From positions 186,001-250,000 of the forward strand of contig CAMYLT010000001.1 in NCBI GenBank assembly GCA_947259505.1: DNA of 64,000 nucleotides. The letters are read 5' to 3'. Position 1 is the stretch's first letter. Every line of letters begins with the position of its first letter. The position numbers were made by a program, and so were the translations under genes. Of the stretch, positions 55,402 to 64,000 are shown one piece after another. A model generated the notes under the pieces. That model saw only the letters and a program-made list of their open reading frames with translations. It was not told where the DNA came from and searched no databases. This stretch comes from an uncultured Porticoccus sp. (GTDB lineage Bacteria > Pseudomonadota > Gammaproteobacteria > Pseudomonadales > Porticoccaceae).

Positions 55402-56754
55402 CTAGCTAGTCAGGCTCTGGGCCAACACCAGTAGGATCAGTAGTGGGCAGCAGTACTTCGCGTAACTTGGCCAGATTTTCCAGAACAAGCTGTATTCGAC
55501 TTCGGGATGGCCGCTGCGAATCTCCTCCAGAATCATGTCCCTGTGCCACACCCAAGTGGCAAACACGCAGAGTAGTAGCCCCAGTAAAGGCTGGCTATAT
55601 TCTGTGGTCAGGGTGACGACCAACCCAAAGAGCGCCTCGAAATTGACAATTATCGCGGAGCTGACCACAAAGATGGCTGCTCCCGTTAGCCAGGTCGCTG
55701 CACGGCGATGGGTGGCATGATTTTCGATGGTGTAAGAAACCGGCACTTCCAGCATGGAAATTGATGACGTCAGTGCGGCAATTGACATCAGTGCGAAAAA
55801 GACCAATGCGACCAGTGTTCCTACCATGCCCATTCCGGCAAACAATGCTGGCAGCGTCTGGAAAATCAGGTCTGGACCAGCGATCAAGTTACCACTCTCG
55901 GTGTAGATCGTTAAACCATATTGCTGTGCTACAAACAGGGCCGGCAAGACCAGCAGTCCAGCAAGGAAGGCTATAGACGAGTCCACCAGCGTAACAATTG
56001 CACCCACGGCGGGGAGGTTTTCTTCAGGCCGCAGGTAGGAGCCATAAATCAGCATGGTTCCCACCCCTAGGGACAGGGAAAAAAAAGCCTGGCCGAGGGC
56101 ACTAACAATGAGCTTGGGGTCGTTGAGCTGGGAGAAGTCCGGGATCAAATACACTTTGAGTCCCGCGATTGCGCCTGGCTGTATCAGTACATAGAGAATC
56201 AGACCTGCAAACATGACCAGTAGCGCGGGCATCAAGCGGCAAGACCACTTTTCAATCCCATGCTCGACGCCTGCCGCGATCACCGAGCATGTGAGCACCA
56301 GAAAAAGGCCTGTAAACAACAGATTGCGTGCCATGCTGTTGCTGGTCAGCCAGTCAGACAGGCCATTGAATCCGCCCAGCGTGGCCAGCGGATCGACGAG
56401 ATAGGCGAGCATCCAGCCGGCTACAATGCTGTAGAAACTCAGGATCAATGACGCCACCAGAATGCCGTAGTAACCGGTCAGTTTACCGATGCTCTTCGAG
56501 GTGCGGTCGGGTGAAATGATCTGTAGGGCATGAACCATATTGGCTTTGGTGTGGCGGCCAATGATCAATTCCGCCATCAAGGCGGGGTAGGCTAGGCAGA
56601 ATGCCAGCACAAAATACATCAAGACAAAGGCGCCACCACCGTTTTCAGCAGCGTTAGTGGGGAATCCCCAAATATTGCCGAGACCGACTGCTGAGCCGGA
56701 AGCGGCCAGGATAAACCCGGCTTTTGAAGAAAATTCTCCACGGTGGGAAGGCAT
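55402..56754 (-). CDS. Sodium-dependent transporter, NSS (SNF) family
   Basis: The protein of about 450 residues has 11-12 membrane helices and opens with the signature KAGFILAASGSAVGLGNIWGFP, followed by NGGGAFVLMYF, which binds Na+ and substrate in LeuT-type transporters. Amino acids are the usual substrates. The frame is open for 122 more codons upstream, but that part overlaps the adjacent dehydrogenase and does not look like protein of this family, so ATG 56754 is taken. Confidence 0.92.
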   Translation of the reverse strand: MPSHRGEFSSKAGFILAASGSAVGLGNIWGFPTNAAENGGGAFVLMYFVLAFCLAYPALMAELIIGRHTKANMVHALQIISPDRTSKSIGKLTGYYGILVASLILSFYSIVAGWMLAYLVDPLATLGGFNGLSDWLTSNSMARNLLFTGLFLVLTCSVIAAGVEHGIEKWSCRLMPALLVMFAGLILYVLIQPGAIAGLKVYLIPDFSQLNDPKLIVSALGQAFFSLSLGVGTMLIYGSYLRPEENLPAVGAIVTLVDSSIAFLAGLLVLPALFVAQQYGLTIYTESGNLIAGPDLIFQTLPALFAGMGMVGTLVALVFFALMSIAALTSSISMLEVPVSYTIENHATHRRAATWLTGAAIFVVSSAIIVNFEALFGLVVTLTTEYSQPLLGLLLCVFATWVWHRDMILEEIRSGHPEVEYSLFWKIWPSYAKYCCPLLILLVLAQSLTS

Positions 56755-56815
56755 GGGCAGGACTCTCTTGGGGCGCAGTGAGTATGTTAGCGAGTTTAAT
56801 GTCGTGGCGGAAACA

Positions 56816-57823
56816 TCAGTTGTTGAGTAACACGATCTTACCGATCTGGTTGAAATTCGCCATGAGTTGGTGGGCTGTTTCAGCCTGTTCCATAGGCAGT
56901 ATCTGATCAATGACCGGGGTAATCCTTTGGTGTGCCACGAACGCCAGCATCGCGGCAAATTCATCATTGTTGCCCATGGTAGTACCCTGGATGCGAATGT
57001 GGCGGAAAAATAATTTTGCCATCTCCAGTCCGTTGTCGGGGTTGCCAAGGGTGGCGCCAAAAAAAACAAATCGTCCTGCGGGAAGCAGGGTATCCAGCAG
57101 CTGATTGAGCGCATTGCCACCGGCGCTGTCGATCACTGTATGAAAGCCACCAGCTTGCTGGCGTAGTTTCTGATAACAGTCCGGATCGTGATAGTTTTCG
57201 CCGCCAGCTACTCCCATACGGTGGGCGGCTATGAGTTTTTCGGCACTGCCGCTGGTGACATAGACCTGGGCTCCGTGATGTAGGCACCAGAGAATGGCAA
57301 AGGTGGAGACCCCACTACCCGCTCCGGTGATCAGCACCCGCTGGCCCGCTTTAACTTCCGCCTGGGTGATGGTTGCGCGCCAAGCCGTTAACCCGGCCAA
57401 TGGAATGGCTGCGGCCTGAGCCCAGTCCAGGTGAGCTGGTTTGGGGTAGACGTTAGCAGCGGGGACGCAAATAGCCTCGGCAAAGGTGCCTTGGTCAGGC
57501 ATGCCCAGCACGCGGAAATCTGGGCCGAAACTGGATTGCTCCTCTCCCCACGCCAGGGCAGGGTATATGACCACTTCAGATCCAAGCATGCCGGAGTCCA
57601 CTCCATCGCCAACGGCTTCGACGATCCCAGCGCCATCGGAGCCCGGCACACACGGCAATTGCATTTTTGGGTACTTGCCGAGGGTGATCCAGTAATCGCG
57701 GCGGTTCAAGGCGCTTGCCTTGAGATTGACTCGGACTTCCCCTGCAGCGGGCTGGGGAGTGTCAATTTCCTGAATAACCAGTCCCGTTGGACCGTTGGTT
57801 TTTTTTAGTACCACTGCTTTCAT
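56816..57823 (-). CDS. Zinc-independent MDR family NAD(P)-binding oxidoreductase (quinone reductase-like)
   Basis: A protein of about 335 residues of the medium-chain dehydrogenase/reductase superfamily: MKAVVLKKTNGPTGL, the GroES-like catalytic domain with PCVPGSDGAGIVEAVG, and the nucleotide fold VLITGAGSGVSTFAILWC. The zinc-binding Cys/His of classical alcohol dehydrogenases are not evident, as in quinone or enoyl reductases. ATG 57823 with AGGTGG upstream is preferred to GTG 57835. The substrate cannot be named. Confidence 0.85.
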   Translation of the reverse strand: MKAVVLKKTNGPTGLVIQEIDTPQPAAGEVRVNLKASALNRRDYWITLGKYPKMQLPCVPGSDGAGIVEAVGDGVDSGMLGSEVVIYPALAWGEEQSSFGPDFRVLGMPDQGTFAEAICVPAANVYPKPAHLDWAQAAAIPLAGLTAWRATITQAEVKAGQRVLITGAGSGVSTFAILWCLHHGAQVYVTSGSAEKLIAAHRMGVAGGENYHDPDCYQKLRQQAGGFHTVIDSAGGNALNQLLDTLLPAGRFVFFGATLGNPDNGLEMAKLFFRHIRIQGTTMGNNDEFAAMLAFVAHQRITPVIDQILPMEQAETAHQLMANFNQIGKIVLLNN

Positions 57824-57955
57824 CGGCTTTTCCACCTGTCGCTATTCAGTCCCTTTGATTGATGTGTATTCTGTGACTATGCTCTTTTTGCAGGGAACAA
57901 GGTAACTAAGTTCGCAATTAGACCCACAGTCGCAAGTAAACAGCAGGTGGTGACG

Positions 57956-58375
57956 ATGTTCAAAAATATTCTCGTGCCGACAGGTCTGGCTGACAAGAGT
58001 GAAAAAACGATCCGCACTGCCTTGGACATGGCAGTTCAGTCTGGGGGGCATGTGTACCTATTGCATGTGCTGGAAAAGCTGGGAGGCGACACGGACGATG
58101 AAATAGAAGCGTTTTATCTGAAACTTGCGGAAAAAGCTGACCAGACATTGACGCTCTGGCAGAAACGCTTCCAGGCGGAGTTTCCCGGAGTACATATTGA
58201 TAAAAATATCCAGGTAGGAAAACGGGCTCCGGAGATCATCGACTTCTGTGAAAAAAAGCATATCGACCTGATTGTGATGGCCTCTCGCAGTGTTAATACA
58301 GACCAGCAGCCTTTTGGTACGCTCAGTCATCAGGTGGCACTGTTCGCACCCGTTTCGGTGCTTGTGGTGCGCTGA
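57956..58375 (+). CDS. Universal stress protein (UspA family)
   Basis: A protein of about 139 residues with the UspA fold: FKNILVPTGLADKSEKTI at the start, HVYLLHVLEK, and IDLIVMASRSVNTDQQPFGTLS, then the final strand VSVLVVR. The usual ATP-binding GxxGxxx(9)G[S/T] motif is only partly matched (ASRSVNTDQQPFGTLS), so it may be a non-ATP-binding member. ATG 57956 is preferred over GTG 57947. It lies upstream of a small heat-shock gene. Confidence 0.88.
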   Translation: MFKNILVPTGLADKSEKTIRTALDMAVQSGGHVYLLHVLEKLGGDTDDEIEAFYLKLAEKADQTLTLWQKRFQAEFPGVHIDKNIQVGKRAPEIIDFCEKKHIDLIVMASRSVNTDQQPFGTLSHQVALFAPVSVLVVR

Positions 58376-58419
58376 CCGGAAAATCCATCCCCGGGCAGAA
58401 AAGGAAATTTGTCGCTGCC

Positions 58420-58444
58420 CTTGAAATTTATTTTGTCGCACATA
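58420..58444 (+). promoter_or_regulatory. Heat-shock (sigma-32) type promoter of the small heat-shock gene
   Basis: CTTGAAA (58420-58426) followed after about 10 bases by CGCACATA (58437-58444), a weaker match to the sigma-32 -10 element and with somewhat short spacing. Confidence 0.45.
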
Positions 58445-58528
58445 AATAACCTATGCGGGCATCAGGTCTCTTGCAGAGTGATGATCCGCAATCCATTTTT
58501 TTATATTGCTTCTCATGGAGAATATTTT

Positions 58529-58987
58529 ATGGCGACAATTGATTTGACCCCACTGTACCGCAGCACCGTTGGCTTCGACCGTCTCGCGCCGATGCTGGAG
58601 ACGGCCTTGCGCAACGACCACGCGGCAACCTATCCCCCCTACGATATCGAAGTGATCGATGAAAACCGCTATGCCATCACCATTGCGGTGGCCGGTTTTG
58701 AGCGAAGTGAACTGGATATCCAGGTAGAAAAAGGTGTGCTGACTTTGCGTGGCAAGAAAGACGCCGCTACATCTGATCGGCGCTATTTACACCAGGGCAT
58801 TGCCCGTCGTGGCTTTGAGCGTAAATTTAATCTTGCCGATCATGTCGAGGTGACGAACGCCTCACTCCAGAACGGCCTGTTGATGATCAGTTTGGTTAGG
58901 GAAATCCCCGAGGCGATGAAACCTAAGAACATTCCGATCGGTGATACCGCTGCTGTGCTGGAAGGTGCGACTGAGCAAAGCGCGTAA
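58529..58987 (+). CDS. Small heat-shock protein, IbpA/Hsp20 family
   Basis: The 152-aa protein begins near MATIDLTPLYRSTVGFDRL, just like IbpA/IbpB, has the alpha-crystallin domain (about residues 36-125, YDIEVIDENRYAITIAVAGF) and the NGLLMISLVREIPEAMKP end with its I/L-x-I-type tail. It holds unfolded proteins for DnaK/ClpB. ATG 58529 has GGAG 8 bases before. The longer frame from 58409 covers the promoter and is rejected. Confidence 0.95.
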   Translation: MATIDLTPLYRSTVGFDRLAPMLETALRNDHAATYPPYDIEVIDENRYAITIAVAGFERSELDIQVEKGVLTLRGKKDAATSDRRYLHQGIARRGFERKFNLADHVEVTNASLQNGLLMISLVREIPEAMKPKNIPIGDTAAVLEGATEQSA

Positions 58988-58997
58988 GACCATAGAC

Positions 58998-59030
58998 ATG
59001 GGGTAGCGGAATATCTGCTACCCCATTCTT
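58998..59030 (+). terminator. Rho-independent terminator after the small heat-shock gene
   Basis: ATGGGGTAGC (58998-59007) pairs with GCTACCCCAT (59017-59026), followed by TCTT. Confidence 0.8.
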
Positions 59031-59221
59031 ATTGCAATTAGGTGGAATTTTTTTTGCAGGCCCTTGTCCCATTGATCAGCGAGCTTGTTGATCGTTGCCC
59101 GAATCCGGACCGCTACCGAGAGCGGTGCACTCAACCTGGATCCATTAAATAAAAAATGATTTGTGCCCCTGCCGGCTCAAGTCCGAAAAAATCACCCCAG
59201 CAATTACCAGGAGTTTTTACC

Positions 59222-60589
59222 ATGCAGCAAGTTAGACATTTTATGCTCGCGGTATCCATGTTGTTCTTTATTGCATCCAGTCAGGCGGCGCTGCCCCTGC
59301 AGGACGGTGTTGGCCAGGCGTTGCCCTCACTGTCACCTATGTTGAAACAAGTTAACCCCGCAGTGGTTAACATTGCCACATTCTCCACTCAGCAGCAGGC
59401 CAATAACCCTTTGCTGAATGACCCTTTCTTTAGGCACTTCTTCAATATTCCAGATGATCGTCAGTTGCGACAGCAACCACCCAAAAAACGTCAGCAGAGT
59501 GCTGGCTCCGGCGTGATTATTAACGCGGCTGACGGTATCGTCATGACAAATTACCATGTGATAAAGGGCGCCGATGAGGTGCAGGTGTCTCTGGAGGATG
59601 GCCGTTCCTTTACCGCTGAAGTCAAAGGGGCTGACCCCGAACTGGATATTGCGATTGTGCAAATCAAAGCGGATAACCTGGTGGCAGTGCCGCTGGGCAA
59701 CTCCAGTGATCTGGAGGTAGGCGATTTCGTGGTGGCCATCGGCAACCCCTTCGGGCTTGGCCAGACAGTGACCACGGGAATAGTCAGCGCCTTGGGGCGT
59801 ACGGGTTTGGGTATTGAAGGCTACGAAAATTTTATTCAGACCGACGCATCCATTAATCCCGGCAACTCCGGTGGAGCACTGGTCAACCTGCGTGGCGAGC
59901 TGGTGGGTATCAATACAGCCATCCTGGCCCCTTCCGGCGGTAATGTGGGAATTGGTTTTGCCATCCCCGTCAATATGGCCAAGGCGAGTATGGCGCAGAT
60001 TGTCGAGCACGGTGAAGTGAAGCGGGGTCAGCTCGGGATTGGGATTCAGGATATTACCCCTGAACTCCGGGAGGCCTTTGAGTTGGAAAATGGGCAGCAG
60101 GGAGTGCTGGTGACCGGTGTTAGTGAAGATTCCCCCGCTGAGGAATCCGGTGTTCAGGCTGGAGATGTGATTATTGCGGTAGACGGTGAGGAGACCAGCT
60201 CTGCCGGTCAGCTGCGTAGTCAGATCGGCATTAAAGCCATTGGTGAAAAAGTGAAGTTGACGGTTATCCGTGATGGTAAGAAGAAGAAAATAGATGTGAA
60301 GGTGGGAGAGCCCCAGCAACTCACATCTGTTAGCGGCAAACTACATACTTTGCTGGAAGGTGCTCGCTTTGAGGACAACCCTGATGGAGAAGGGGTCATT
60401 GTGGCCGGCCTTTCTCCCAACTCTGCTGCTGCCTACAGCGGTCTGCGTCCCGGTGACATTATTCTCGGTGCTAACCGCCAGCGTGTAAAAGATATCGATA
60501 GTTTCAAAAAAGCGCTGACGCACAGTAAAGATTCCGTACTTCTGCACATCAACCGCAGCGGGAATTCACTTTACCTGGTCATCAGGTGA
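59222..60589 (+). CDS. degQ: Periplasmic serine protease, Do/DegQ family
   Basis: The protein of about 455 residues has a signal peptide (MLAVSMLFFIASSQAA region), a trypsin-like domain with the triad His (TNYHVIKGAD, near residue 112), Asp (ELDIAIVQ, near residue 142) and Ser (INPGNSGGALV, near residue 216), and two PDZ domains (about residues 265-355 and 365-450). It degrades or refolds misfolded envelope proteins. ATG 59222 (AGGAG upstream) is preferred to 59156. DegP/DegQ/MucD cannot be told apart with certainty. Confidence 0.94.
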   Translation: MQQVRHFMLAVSMLFFIASSQAALPLQDGVGQALPSLSPMLKQVNPAVVNIATFSTQQQANNPLLNDPFFRHFFNIPDDRQLRQQPPKKRQQSAGSGVIINAADGIVMTNYHVIKGADEVQVSLEDGRSFTAEVKGADPELDIAIVQIKADNLVAVPLGNSSDLEVGDFVVAIGNPFGLGQTVTTGIVSALGRTGLGIEGYENFIQTDASINPGNSGGALVNLRGELVGINTAILAPSGGNVGIGFAIPVNMAKASMAQIVEHGEVKRGQLGIGIQDITPELREAFELENGQQGVLVTGVSEDSPAEESGVQAGDVIIAVDGEETSSAGQLRSQIGIKAIGEKVKLTVIRDGKKKKIDVKVGEPQQLTSVSGKLHTLLEGARFEDNPDGEGVIVAGLSPNSAAAYSGLRPGDIILGANRQRVKDIDSFKKALTHSKDSVLLHINRSGNSLYLVIR

Positions 60590-60599
60590 TGTCCCATTT

Positions 60600-60642
60600 C
60601 CGCCTGACCGGTGCTGCCCGCCCGGTCAGGCGGTGAGTTTTT
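60600..60642 (+). terminator. Rho-independent terminator after degQ
   Basis: CCGCCTGACCGG (60600-60611) pairs with CCGGTCAGGCGG (60622-60633), followed by TGAGTTTTTG. Confidence 0.88.
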
Positions 60643-60813
60643 GCATTGATCAATACTTTAGGTTTGATGGAGTTAACGGTTGAGGGTGTCAAAAAGAGAT
60701 AGTCTGATTGGCACCTGCAGTTAGCCGTTCGCTACGGCAATTTTTACTATGCTTAGATACACGGCTGTTATGATCAGCAGTTCAGCCTAGATCCCTTTCA
60801 AAGGAGTTGAGTT

Positions 60814-61197
60814 ATGAAATACCGTTCATTAAAGCAATTTGTATGTTTTCTGATGGTCCCCTTGATGATGTTGGCCGGTGTCACTGCCCAGACTCAGGCT
60901 GCGATGATCAGCACTGATAACATTGCAGCTGAAGTCTCCTCTGATCTGGGACGAGATGAAATCAAAAGCCTGCTGGATCGGCAGGATGTATCTGAACAGC
61001 TGTCCGCCATGGGTGTTAACACTGCGGATGTCATGGACCGCGTCGACGCCATGAGCGATGCAGAAATAGCACAGCTACACCAGCAGATGGAGACACTCCC
61101 CGCGGGGGCCGGCGCGTTGGGTACAATTGCGTTAGTGCTGTTGATTCTGATTTTATTGGATGTTGCAGGAGTAACTGACATTTTCCCCAGGGTGTGA
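60814..61197 (+). CDS. PA2779 family protein
   Basis: The 127-aa protein has a signal peptide (MLAGVTAQTQAAM region), a short helical part (residues 30-90) with repeated Asp/Ser helices including MGVNTADVMDRVDAMSDAEI, and a C-terminal membrane helix (TIALVLLILILLDV). This is the PA2779 family, always found with a PA2778-type peptidase, as here (start overlap of 4 bases). Function is not established. The SD (AAAGGAG) is strong. Confidence 0.85.
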   Translation: MKYRSLKQFVCFLMVPLMMLAGVTAQTQAAMISTDNIAAEVSSDLGRDEIKSLLDRQDVSEQLSAMGVNTADVMDRVDAMSDAEIAQLHQQMETLPAGAGALGTIALVLLILILLDVAGVTDIFPRV

Positions 61198-62168
61198 TGC
61201 CGAGCGTATCGCACCTCATTCCCACGCACGCGGCTTTGCCGCGTGTTTTTTTTGTTTTCTGCCTGCTGCTGACTGGTTGTGTGAGTACGCCGCAAACCGA
61301 GCAGTTATTGTCCCGCCATCCAACGCCTGTTCCTCTGATCCACCATGTGGAAGGCGTGCCATTCTTTCCTCAAGAAAAATACCAATGTGGTCCGGCAGCG
61401 CTGGCTACGGTGTTATCCGCATCCGGGCTTGCGGTTGATTCCGAAGAGCTGGTGGGTCAGGTATATGTTCCTGACAAAAAGGGCAGCTTCCAGGTTGAAC
61501 TGCTTGCCGCAGCAAGAACATATGGTCGTATTCCCTATGTGATCGAGCCACAACTGCAAGTCTTGCTGGCCGAGGTCGAAGCCGATCATCCGGTGCTGGT
61601 CATGCAAAACCTCGGCTTTTCCTGGTATCAGGTTTGGCATTATGCGGTGGTTGCCGGGTATGACCTGACGCGTGCAGAACTGATATTGCGATCGGGAAAG
61701 CTCCGTGAGCGGAGCACCCCGCTGGGTGTGTTCGAGAATACCTGGCGGCGCAGCCATTACTGGGGCTTTATTGCCCTTCGCCCGGGTGAATTGCCGGCGC
61801 GGGCCGACGAACGAAAATATTTTCTGGCGCTGGTCGATTTTGCCCAGGTGAACCCGGTCGCGGCGGTGGAAAAGGGCTATCGGGCGGGGCTGCAGCGCTG
61901 GCCAGAGAGCCGGGTATTGGGTTTCGGGTTGGCCAACCTGCTGTATGAAAAAGGGGATCGCCAGGGGGCGCTCAGCGTGTTCCGAAAGCTGATCGAAACC
62001 GCGCCGGATTACGCACCCGCGTACAACAACCTCGCCCAGTTGCTGGCTGAACTGGGGGCGTTGGATGAAGCCATCGCCATGGCCGAAAGGGCCGTGGCCC
62101 TGGGCGGACCACGGGCGGCTAGCTACCGGGAGACGCTGACCTCACTTCAGCAACAAAAGCCTCAGTGA
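61194..62168 (+). CDS. PA2778 family cysteine peptidase with TPR domain, lipoprotein
   Basis: The protein of about 324 residues has a lipobox LLLTGCVST near residue 27, a C39-like peptidase domain (Cys in YQCGPAALATVLSA, His in VWHYAVVAGYD) and a C-terminal tetratricopeptide region (about residues 220-315, PAYNNLAQLLAELG). It overlaps the PA2779 stop (GTG 61194 or ATG 61197). It may process or anchor the small membrane protein encoded upstream. This is inference from the conserved pairing. The 3' end overlaps the RND gene by 7 bases on the other strand. Confidence 0.85.
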   Translation: MMPSVSHLIPTHAALPRVFFVFCLLLTGCVSTPQTEQLLSRHPTPVPLIHHVEGVPFFPQEKYQCGPAALATVLSASGLAVDSEELVGQVYVPDKKGSFQVELLAAARTYGRIPYVIEPQLQVLLAEVEADHPVLVMQNLGFSWYQVWHYAVVAGYDLTRAELILRSGKLRERSTPLGVFENTWRRSHYWGFIALRPGELPARADERKYFLALVDFAQVNPVAAVEKGYRAGLQRWPESRVLGFGLANLLYEKGDRQGALSVFRKLIETAPDYAPAYNNLAQLLAELGALDEAIAMAERAVALGGPRAASYRETLTSLQQQKPQ

Positions 62169-64000
62169 ACCGGTACGTAGAGTTTGCGATAGCCTTCGAG
62201 CTTGCGCAGTAGCACATAGAATATTGGCGTGAAAAACAGGCCGAAGAAGGTCACGCCGAGCATCCCCGAGAAGACTGCCACACCGATATCACTGCGCATT
62301 TCCGAGCCGGCGCCGGTGGAAAATACCATCGGGACCACACCCATGATGAAGGCAAAGGATGTCATCAGGATCGGTCGCAAACGCATGCGGCTGGCGGTAA
62401 CAGCCGCGTGCCAGGTATCAGCGCCACGGTGCTCCAGCTCGCGGGCAAATTCCACAATCAAAATGGCATTTTTACTGGCCAATCCTGCCAGCACGAACAG
62501 GCTGATCTGGGTGAATATGTTGTTGTCACCCCCGGTCAGCCACACCCCGACCACGGCGGAAAGGACGGAAAGGGGCACAATGCTGATGACTACCAGCGGT
62601 AGTACCAGACTTTCGTACTGGGCTGCGAGCACCAGGAATACCAGCAACAGGCAAAGCGGGAAGATAAAGACAGCGGTATTGCCGCTGAGGACTTGCTGGT
62701 AGGTCAGGTCAGTCCACTCAAAGGTCATGCCTGTAGGCAGCTGTTCCTCGAGAATGGCGCTGATGGCATCCTGGGCCTGGCCGCTGGAATAGCCCTCGGC
62801 AGCGTCCCCATTCAGGTCGGCGGCCAGATAACCGTTATAGTGAGCGGCGCTCTCCGGTCCATAGCTCTCCTTCATTTCCAGCACGCTGCCCAGGGGTATC
62901 ATTTCACCTTGGTCATTTTTCACTTTCAGGTTGAGGGCACTTTCCGGAGTGGCCCTATAGGGTGAATCTGCCTGGGCAATCACTTGGTAAGTGCGGCCGA
63001 AGCGGTTGAAATCATTTACATACAGCGAGCCAAGGTAAACCTGCATGGTGTCGAAAATATTCTTGACGTTGAGACCCAACTGTTTGGCTTTGGTGCGATC
63101 CAGGTCGGCAAACAGCTGCGGGACATTGATCTTGTAGTTGGAGTAGACATTTTTCAGCGTCGGATCCTGCCAGGCTTGCTGCTGCACCGCCTGCACTATT
63201 TCTGCCAGACGCTCGTAACCGAGATCGGAGCGATCCTCAATTTGTAGTTTGAAGCCACCGGTGGTGCCCAATCCGCGTACCGGTGGTGGCGGGAAGATGG
63301 CTATGAAGGCCTCTTCAATACCCGCGTATTGTTTCTGTAGGCGCTGGGCGATGGCCGAAGCTGACAACTCGGGGCTGTTGCGTTTGGAGAAATTTTCCAG
63401 GGTCACGAAGACAATGCCGGCACTGGGGCTGTTGGTAAAGCCATTCACCGACAGGCCGGGAAACTGCACGGCGCTTTCCACACCTTCTTCCTGCATGGCG
63501 ATACGGCCCATCTCCTTGATCACGGATTCGGTACGGGCCAGCGAAGAACCGTCAGGCAATTGTGCAAAGCTGATCAGATATTGCTTGTCCTGGGGCGGAA
63601 CGAAGCCTTTTGGTAGTCCGTTAAAGCCGATGGTGGTGGCGCCAAGTAGCAGCAGGTAAACGAAAAATGCCACAGTCTTGTGGCTTAGCATGCGGGATAC
63701 CGAGGAGGAATAGCCCTCGGAAGAGCGTTTGAAGCCGCGGTTAAAGAGCCGAAAAAAACCACCGAACAGAAAATCCATGATGCGGGTGAGACGATCCTTG
63801 GGCGCGTCATGACCCCTGAGAAGCTTGGCCGCCAGAGCCGGACTCAGGGTCAGAGAATTGAACGCCGAAATCACTGTAGAAATGGCAATAGTCAGGGCGA
63901 ACTGTTTGTAGAACTGCCCGGTCAAGCCGCTGACAAAGGCGATGGGTACGAATACAGCGATCAGCGTCAGCGAGATGGCGATGATCGGGCCGCTCACCTC
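62162..64000 (-). CDS. RND efflux pump inner-membrane subunit, C-terminal part (5' end outside window)
   Basis: The frame runs off the right edge. The visible 612 residues start in the first membrane domain (EMSGPIIAISLTLIAVFVP) and continue through the periplasmic porter loop to the C-terminal helices (ILIVEFARELEHRG, RPILMTSFAFIMGVVPM). The sequence is of the hydrophobe/amphiphile (HAE1) type, near AcrB/MexF/OqxB. Partner adaptor and outer-membrane genes would be beyond the edge. The drug or metabolite is unknown. Confidence 0.95.
   Translation of the reverse strand, partial: EVSGPIIAISLTLIAVFVPIAFVSGLTGQFYKQFALTIAISTVISAFNSLTLSPALAAKLLRGHDAPKDRLTRIMDFLFGGFFRLFNRGFKRSSEGYSSSVSRMLSHKTVAFFVYLLLLGATTIGFNGLPKGFVPPQDKQYLISFAQLPDGSSLARTESVIKEMGRIAMQEEGVESAVQFPGLSVNGFTNSPSAGIVFVTLENFSKRNSPELSASAIAQRLQKQYAGIEEAFIAIFPPPPVRGLGTTGGFKLQIEDRSDLGYERLAEIVQAVQQQAWQDPTLKNVYSNYKINVPQLFADLDRTKAKQLGLNVKNIFDTMQVYLGSLYVNDFNRFGRTYQVIAQADSPYRATPESALNLKVKNDQGEMIPLGSVLEMKESYGPESAAHYNGYLAADLNGDAAEGYSSGQAQDAISAILEEQLPTGMTFEWTDLTYQQVLSGNTAVFIFPLCLLLVFLVLAAQYESLVLPLVVISIVPLSVLSAVVGVWLTGGDNNIFTQISLFVLAGLASKNAILIVEFARELEHRGADTWHAAVTASRMRLRPILMTSFAFIMGVVPMVFSTGAGSEMRSDIGVAVFSGMLGVTFFGLFFTPIFYVLLRKLEGYRKLYVPVH

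Noticed and set aside
56755-57120. 122-codon N-terminal extension of the NSS transporter
   Set aside because: It overlaps the dehydrogenase gene antiparallel-free in the same strand and has Trp/Arg/Ser-rich, out-of-frame character. The family signature begins right after ATG 56754.

Overview
The window looks like chromosomal DNA of a free-living, probably marine gammaproteobacterium related to Pseudomonadales/Cellvibrionales. The gene order ftsA-ftsZ-lpxC-(M23)-secA-argJ-mutT, the pilD-pilC-pilB/pilA block and nadC-DUF1631-ampD-ampE match the Pseudomonas-type arrangement. I see no rRNA, tRNA, transposase, integrase or CRISPR. Exact taxonomy cannot be fixed from this window alone.

Layout. 1-9.2 kb: division, envelope and secretion housekeeping (ftsA end, ftsZ, lpxC, LytM-type peptidase, secA, argJ, mutT, yacG, coaE). 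9.2-13.8 kb: type IV pilus assembly (pilD, pilC, pilB on the minus strand) and the major pilin pilA on the plus strand. 13.8-24.9 kb: accessory region inserted between pilA and nadC, which are next to each other in P. aeruginosa. Its plus-strand half carries an alkaline-phosphatase-superfamily membrane enzyme, a GT-C-like membrane glycosyltransferase, an LPG-synthase-TM-like membrane protein, a methyltransferase and a WecE-type sugar aminotransferase, and ends at a terminator. Its minus-strand half is a tightly overlapping five-gene operon: GT2 (ArnC/GtrB-like), LpxD-like acyltransferase, an unrecognised 207-aa protein, a KAS III and an acyl carrier protein. The part from about 15.9 to 24.9 kb is visibly AT-richer than its surroundings and holds two G10 homopolymers, one inside the glycosyltransferase and one at the methyltransferase start.

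25-27.3 kb: CDP-alcohol phosphatidyltransferase, GtrA-like protein and myo-inositol-phosphate synthase, a possible inositol-lipid locus. 27.3-35.8 kb: nadC, DUF1631, muropeptide recycling (ampD, ampE, ampG), an ABC-2 exporter and an alkyltransferase-like protein. 35.9-46.9 kb: fxsA, groES-groEL behind a heat-shock-type promoter, a PuuD-like membrane protein, a coiled-coil protein, class I fumarase, an OmpA-family protein, sbcB, pyrB and an acyltransferase. 46.9-54.6 kb: dinG, yqcC, a dienoyl-CoA-reductase-like SDR, dxs-ispA-xseB, a possible 48-aa protein, a strong candidate small RNA and an HNH nuclease. 54.6-64 kb: SDR, NSS transporter, MDR oxidoreductase, universal stress protein, small heat-shock protein, DegP/DegQ protease, the PA2779/PA2778-type pair and the C-terminal part of an RND pump that runs off the window.

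Most interesting hypothesis: the pilA-nadC interval encodes a phase-variable glycosylation system. In it an amino sugar (WecE) is N-acylated with an acyl group made on a dedicated ACP by a dedicated KAS III, loaded on a polyprenyl carrier by the GT2, flipped, and transferred in the periplasm by the GT-C enzyme, possibly to pilin. This rests on gene content and motifs only.
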